DNA of 64,000 bases. Origin: Inia geoffrensis. Its lineage: Eukaryota; Chordata; Mammalia; Artiodactyla; Iniidae. Made by a program: the position numbers and the translations under genes. The notes below the pieces were generated by a model. It worked only from the letters and a program-made list of their open reading frames with translations, had not been told where the DNA came from and made no database searches. How positions within the stretch are numbered: the first letter of the stretch is position 1; each line of letters opens with the position of its first letter. This document shows, one piece after another, positions 58,801 to 64,000 of the stretch. Where the stretch lies: the NCBI GenBank assembly GCA_036417435.1, contig CM070905.1, positions 20,127,592 through 20,191,591 on the forward strand. Reading direction: 5' to 3'.

Positions 58801-60349
58801 GAGATGTAGAGTTTGAATAACATAAAGAAAAGATCCACATTGCAGTTGAAAAGTTGGGTAAAGAGATATTTTCCTATGTAATACAGATATTTAGTTAAAA
58901 GAGGAGAAGGTTGAGGGGATTACCTTCTCCTAGTATGTGTAGAAGTATGATATGGAGGATTATTACTACTGGTTCTTTTCTAGCTACATCTGAGTATGGG
59001 ATTAATTTCTTTTTTCTTTTTTTTTTAAAAGGATTCAATTTCAGCAGGAGGGATTTAGTTGAAAGACAGGAACTAGTTCTGGTAGAAGGAAAGTCTGTTG
59101 GTTAATCTTCTCTGTGGGATTATATAAAACAGTTTTAGATTCTGTCCAGATTTAGAATAATAAACTAGCCAACCAAGTGCAAAGTTCTACAGTTATGTAT
59201 ATTGATTTTACGCTTTTTTTTTTTTTAAACAACAGTGGAATCATAAACTTGGATGCAGCCTGTAGCAGTGGAATGCACTCAAAATAAATTATATACTTAG
59301 ACTTTATTGTAAATAATTTCCTACCATGTTCTTTTCATTCTATAGGGAAAATAAAGAATGGTGGTAGGAAACAATATTTAGGCAGACAGAGGCTTTTCAA
59401 CAGAGTTTCACTTCTTTCAGTTTATATCCTTTCCCACTGAGTGATTTAGTTATTATTCCTAATTCTCCAAAAGGACACTTTAATGGTAGACCCCAGACAG
59501 CAGAAAACTCATTAGGATGAAGAGTGGAAGAGGAAGGAGATAATGGATTTAAAGGTTAGAATGATGTGAAATTCAGGGGTAAGAAGTAAGGTTTCACTAG
59601 ATCATTGGGAAATAATTAGAAAAATAGATAATCAGACAAGAGACTTAGAAATCTCCTTTCAGGGGGAGGCTCAGGAATTCACCGGACTGTTACCCATATG
59701 TGTCAGTTCTGCAGTGTGAGATTCCAGAATGGCAATGCTAATTTTGGCTTACCAGAGAACATTTTACTTTCTGGGAAAAATTAGTTTTTTAAATCTCACC
59801 ACAAAGCATCACAATTTTATGTGTGTCAACTATACTGTGTCCTTAGTACTTTTTGTTCTCCATCCTCACAAAATCAAAAATTAGAGAATTAATTTAAAAA
59901 ATTGGTGAGGCAGCAATGTGAGCAACTAAGAACTAAGAGTGCATTTGCTAAACCAGGAATAAGGACTTTTTTCTCTAAAGTGCTACTAATTATCTGGAGG
60001 GAACAAAAAGGAATCGAACCACCAGTAAGGTGGTAGGGATGAGACTAATGCTTAGGGATTTTTAGAGTCAGAAATATGAAATACGACTTGACCTCTTTTG
60101 AATTTCAAAACAAAACAAAATGCCCCTCTAATGCATCACATACATTTTTAGCTAAGGACAAGGATAAAAAGTGAGGAAGTAAAAGTGAAGAAGAGGATAT
60201 GAACAAAGAGGACAAGAGAGACAGAAGAAGTTCCTGATAAGTGGAAAGATAAGAGAGGGAAAGAATATGGCAAAAACTCCAAAACACCAGAGGAGAAAGA
60301 ATGAAGGAGCCATAGAAGTTGTCCACATCTGCCCTCAACATGCCAGTTC

Positions 60350-61170
60350 TTTAGGCTTCCTGGCCGTGCTTCTGCCCTGTGACATGGCTCCCCCTGCTTG
60401 AAAGTTTGTCAGAATTGTCCTTTTCTAACCCCATGTTTCCCAGCACCTTGATCGCCCACCTCTGTCTTACCTGAAGTCCACTTGTCCTCACCTCAGCTGT
60501 GGTTCCTGTTGCTCTCTCCAAATGGATGCCCCCAAAAGCCTGTGAGATACCTACTACAGGACTTTGCATCATCTCTTGTGGAACTTTCTTTCTCTTCTCA
60601 ATTTTAGCTATGTCAATGAAGCTTTCCTCCCCATTGTTTCTAAACTGATGTATTTAAATCTGATTATGTTCATTTTAGAGTCCCTGGTCCCCCGACCCCA
60701 GCACACAGTCATACATCTCTGTCAAGTAGGGTGTAGTGGAGTTGACATAGCTGTACCCCTTTCTCTTACTTTGAGGCTTAGTGGTTGAAGGCTGTTGTCT
60801 AGAAAAGGAAAATGTTTTTATATTTCATTGAAATTTAGGACATGTCTATCACAACACATAACCCATATTTGGGGATTGGTACTCCTATGTGTTGCCAGCC
60901 CTTCCTTGACTGCTCCCTGCTCCCCTGCCTTTAGGGCTTTGTATTCTCTCCTGGAGCCTGGGGTGCACTTGCTCTTGTCCGATGGATGGATAGCTACTCC
61001 CCATCTAGGACCCCTCGCAAAGTTGACCTCCCCTGGGAAAGCCTTTTCTGACTCCATAAGCATCATTTCCCCCTTTTCTGAAGGTCCATGCCACCTGTAT
61101 CATTGTAGTGTGATTTTTAAAATTACCTGTTGGTTCCTCGTTAGATTTCTGGATCCTTGAAGCAAGGTTT
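60350..61170 (+). repeat. L2-like ancient repeat
   Basis: 'cttacctgaagtccacttgt', 'aaagccttttctgactccat' and 'ccacctgtatcattgtagtg' follow the order of an L2 3' region in sense orientation. Frames (121 codons at 60795-61160, 82 codons minus) are incidental. Confidence 0.5.
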
Positions 61171-61509
61171 TGTCGTTACTGACATACTGAGTAGTTACCA
61201 AAGGTTGTGGAACTTGGGGAGTGGCCAAATCTCTGGCAGAGTCAAAGCAGAGGAATTGTAGGGTGCATTCCCTCCTTCCTTTTGGTTGGAAGCTCAACAT
61301 TTTCATTCATTGCCCTCCTTTGTCATTTGTCCATGACATAGGTGTGGTCTTGATTTATCAGCGTTCTGGAATTTTCATCACAGTGGACAGTGTCATTTGT
61401 TGTGATACCGAGTTGCTACTGTCTTATGCTCTTCAGGACGTAGTGTTGTCATCGTGGTTGTTACATTCTTTATTAAAAAAAGAATATACGTATAAAGACT
61501 TATGCATTC

Positions 61510-61660
61510 TGCAACTATCAAACCATGTAATCTCATAACATGGGAGGTACTGTTAATACTGTTAATTTTATGGATGAGGAAATGAATGCACAGAGAGGTT
61601 GAAGTAACTTGCCCAGTATTACAGAGATAGTTGGTAGAGGAGCTAAAGTGCCAAGCTGAG
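61510..61660 (-). repeat. MIR element
   Basis: 'tttatggatgaggaaatgaa', 'gcacagagaggttgaagtaa' and 'cttgcccagtattacagaga': antisense MIR CORE region. Confidence 0.8.
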
Positions 61661-61867
61661 AGTTCCAGCTATGGGTGACATGTAATTAACCCCTGCACTT
61701 TACTGCCAACATCGTTGGGGATGTTTTTTAGTCTTTAACCACCAGCATTTTTAATCTACTTTAAAAAAAAATAACTTTACTTATTTTATTATTTATTTAT
61801 TTTGGCTGCGTTGGTCTTTTGTTGCTGTGCAGGGGCTTTCTCTAGTTGTGGTGAGTGGGGGCTATTC

Positions 61868-62783
61868 CTTTTTAAAAAAAATTTTTTTAAACGTCTTTAT
61901 TGGAGTATAATTGCTTTACAATGTTGTGTTAGTTTCTGCTGTGTAACAAAGTGAATCAGCTATACATATGCCTATATCTCCATATCTCCTCCCTCTTGCG
62001 TCTCCCTCCCACCCTCCCTATCCCACCCCTCTAGGTGGACACAAGTCACCGAGCTGATCTCCCTGTGTTATGTGGCTGCTTCCACTAGCTATCTATTTTA
62101 CATTTGGTAGTATATATAAGTCCATGCCACTCTCTCACTTCGTCCCAGCTTACCCTTCCCCCTCCCTGTGTCCTCAACGCCGTTTGCTACGTCTGCATCT
62201 TTATTGCTGTCCTGCCCCTAGGTTCTTCAGAACCATTTTTTTTTAGATTCTATATATATGTGTTAGCATATGGTATTTTTCTTTTTCTGACTTACTTCAC
62301 TCTGTATGACAGACTCTAGGTCCATCCACCTCACTACAAATAACCCAATTTCGTTTTTCTTTTATGGCTGAGTAATATTCCATTGTATATATGTGCCATG
62401 TCTTTATCCATTCATCTATCGAAGGACTCTTAGGTTGCCTCCATGTCCTGGCTATTGTAAATAGAGCTGCAATGAACGTGGTGGTACATGACTCTTTTTA
62501 AAAATTTTTTGCAGTACGCGGGCCTCTCACTGTTGTGGCCTCTCCCATTGCGGAGCACAGGCTCCGGACGCGCAGGCTCAGCAGCCATGGCTCATGGGCC
62601 CAGCCGTTCTGTGGTATGTGGGATCCTCCCAGACCGGGGCATGAACCCGCGTCCCATGCATCGGCAGGCGGACTCTCAACCACTGCGCCACCAGGGAAGC
62701 CCCATGACTCGTTTTGAATTATGGTTTTCTCAGGGTGTATGCCTAGTAGTAGGATTGCTGGGTCATATGGTAGTTCTGTTTTT
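61868..62783 (-). mobile_element. 5'-truncated L1 nested in a SINE and itself split by a SINE
   Basis: The L1 3' UTR begins after a T/A run ('attggagtataattgcttta'), runs into the ORF2 C-terminal region, and resumes after the inserted SINE as 'ttgaattatggttttctcag' to 'gttctgtttttagt'. Host SINE sequence near agtggggctac is duplicated at 61855-61867 and 62784-62796 (imperfect), marking the insertion. Coding frame is decayed. Confidence 0.9.
62495..62702 (-). mobile_element. Young SINE inside the nested L1
   Basis: CHR-type SINE with left tail tttttaaaaatttttt and head at right. Short duplication catgactc at 62487-62494 and 62703-62710. Several substitutions in the body (for example 'ccattgcgg', 'ttctgtggtatg'). 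Confidence 0.93.
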
Positions 62784-63068
62784 AGTGGGGCTACTCTTTG
62801 TTGCAGTGCGTGGGCTTCTCATTGCAATGGCTTCTCTTGTTGCGGAGCATGGGCTGTAGGCATGTGGGCTTCAGTAGTTGTGGCACGTGGGCTCAGTAGT
62901 TGTGGCTCATGGGCTCTAGAGCACAGGCCCAATAGTTGTGGCGCATAGGCTTAGTTGCTCTGCAGCATGTGGGATCTTCCTGGACCAGGGCTCGAACCCT
63001 TGTCCCCTGCATTGCCAGGCGGATTCTTAACCACTGCACCACCAGGGAAGCCCCTCATCTACCTTTTT

Positions 63069-63267
63069 TTTTTTCCCGGTACGCGGACCTCTCACTGTTG
63101 TGGCCTCTCCCGTTGCGGAGCACAGGCTCGGGACACGCAGGCTCAGCGGCCATGGCTCACGGGCCCAGCCGCTCCGCGGCACGTGGGATCTTCCCGGACC
63201 GGGACACAAACCCGTGTCCCCTGCATCGGCAGGTGGACTCTCAACCACTGCGCCACCAGGGAAGCCC
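63069..63267 (-). mobile_element. Young SINE at the edge of the nested complex
   Basis: A minus-strand copy immediately outside the 5' end of the CHR-1 SINE. A perfect duplication, catctaccttttt, lies at 63056-63068 and 63268-63280. It has a short T tail and a well-preserved body. Confidence 0.95.
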
Positions 63268-63281
63268 CATCTACCTTTTTA

Positions 63282-64000
63282 ACAAAGAGAAGTGGGGCAT
63301 TTTTCAGCTCAGAGCCTTGGGTCAGGCAACAGTTTCCAACCAGAAATAGTTTTCCTTGTATTTTCCCCTTTATCTTCTATTTATGGGAGTTGAATCTGGT
63401 TTTCCAATTATGGTAGTTATATAAAGTTTTGTCTTATAATTATTCAGGTTTTAAAAGGGAGTTGATTTAACGAAAAATATCAGGTAAATAACAGGAGGTC
63501 TTCAATGCTGGGAAACTAACATAACAAAAATCCTGAAGGTGATGCATGAAGTTCAAATTGATAGGGTGTGGTGATGAGTTGCATATAGAGAGAGGATGCG
63601 GAAGAGTTACAGGTAGGCCAGGTTTCTAGTTTGGCTGATGTAATTGACATTTATTCTGTTATCTAAGATAGAAGAGCTGAAGATGATAAAGTAAGGAGCA
63701 ACTGAGGGGAGGGAATTAAAAGAGGGAATTAAATCAATGTTTCATTATTAATTTACTCACATTTGCATGTATGTTTAATTACTTTGGTCAGATTGGGTTT
63801 ATGAGTAAACTCAGTCATTCCAGAAGTGTTCTGCTGGGCAGTTTAAAGTTTTAAACTCTTAACCTGCTTGGGCCAGTGGGTGTAGGGGCAGTTTAGAAAA
63901 GAAGGGTTATGCAGAGCCAAAAATCAGTCCCATGAAGTTGGTCCCAAGGCACTAAGTCAGAGGGGAGGAGGGCAGTGAAAATAATGAAACAATTTGGGCT
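63282..64000. other. Unassigned non-coding stretch at right end
   Basis: No recognised repeat or gene to the end of the window. Confidence 0.5.

Larger units (their letters stand above)
57211..60340. other. Largely unassigned non-coding stretch with MIR relics
   Basis: No young insertions in about 3.1 kb. Two MIR-like fragments are listed separately. A T run at about 58462-58480 and short A/T-rich pieces occur without retroposon structure. Confidence 0.5.
61765..63054 (-). mobile_element. CHR-1-type SINE split by an L1
   Basis: The tail side (61765-61867: 'tttatttattttggctgcgt', then 'gctttctctagttgtggtga') and the head side (62784-63054: 'ggggctactctttgttgcag' to the terminal accagggaagccc) are the two halves of one minus-strand CHR-1 SINE, separated by an L1. 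Outer flanks (aatctacttta near 61753, catctaccttttta at 63268) match imperfectly and may be its target-site duplication. Confidence 0.9.

Noticed and set aside
1..64000. CRISPR arrays, bacterial operons, tRNA or rRNA genes, phage or plasmid features
   Set aside because: None seen. tRNA-like segments are SINE heads, and regularly spaced repeats are the L1 5' UTR array and small tandem repeats.

Overview
This window is vertebrate nuclear DNA and almost certainly comes from a cetacean (whale or dolphin). The diagnosis rests on repeats. There are about ten young, roughly 200-bp tRNA-derived SINEs of the cetacean CHR type: a tRNA-like head, a GC-rich body and an end reading CGTACCGC plus poly(A). 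There are also several longer, older CHR-1-type SINEs shared with related artiodactyls, L1 copies with a matching 3' end, and one mariner-like miniature element. I find no host protein-coding gene or exon, no functional RNA gene, no CRISPR array and no bacterial feature. Nearly all longer open frames are SINE, L1 or low-complexity readthrough.

Layout. 1-5.85 kb: five CHR-type SINEs (two direct copies in the first 650 bases), one older tailed SINE, and unassigned sequence. 5.86-13.91 kb: a complete, full-length L1 on the minus strand, flanked by a 15-bp target-site duplication. It has a 2.6-kb CpG-rich 5' UTR, ORF1 with one frameshift, and ORF2 with two nonsense codons and a younger SINE inserted in it. 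13.9-25.2 kb: sparse old repeats, two CHR-1 SINEs, two 5'-truncated L1 copies and a small hAT-like element inside an L2-like repeat. 25.2-41.9 kb: AT-rich, mostly repeat-poor DNA with long stretches lacking young insertions; 39.0-40.26 kb is the best candidate for conserved regulatory sequence. 41.9-45.5 kb: mariner MITE, two LTR-like segments of uncertain family, a truncated L1 and a SINE. 45.5-53.6 kb: L2/MIR relics and a tail-to-tail inverted pair of young SINEs at 47.6-48.3 kb. 53.6-61.7 kb: mostly unassigned DNA with a hAT-like element and L2/MIR relics. 61.7-63.3 kb: a four-insertion nest (CHR-1 SINE, L1 inside it, young SINE inside the L1, and another young SINE at the edge of the first).

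The elements form one functional system only in the mobile-DNA sense. L1 supplies endonuclease and reverse transcriptase; the SINEs carry Pol III-type A/B boxes and poly(A) tails, and their target-site duplications of about 8-18 bp at T/A-rich sites are as expected for L1-driven insertion. The most interesting object is the L1 at 5864-13908. Its 5' UTR contains seven units at exactly 38-bp spacing, a separate duplication of about 270-290 bp, and a YY1-like site at the extreme 5' end. I did not see evidence for a new non-transposon system.
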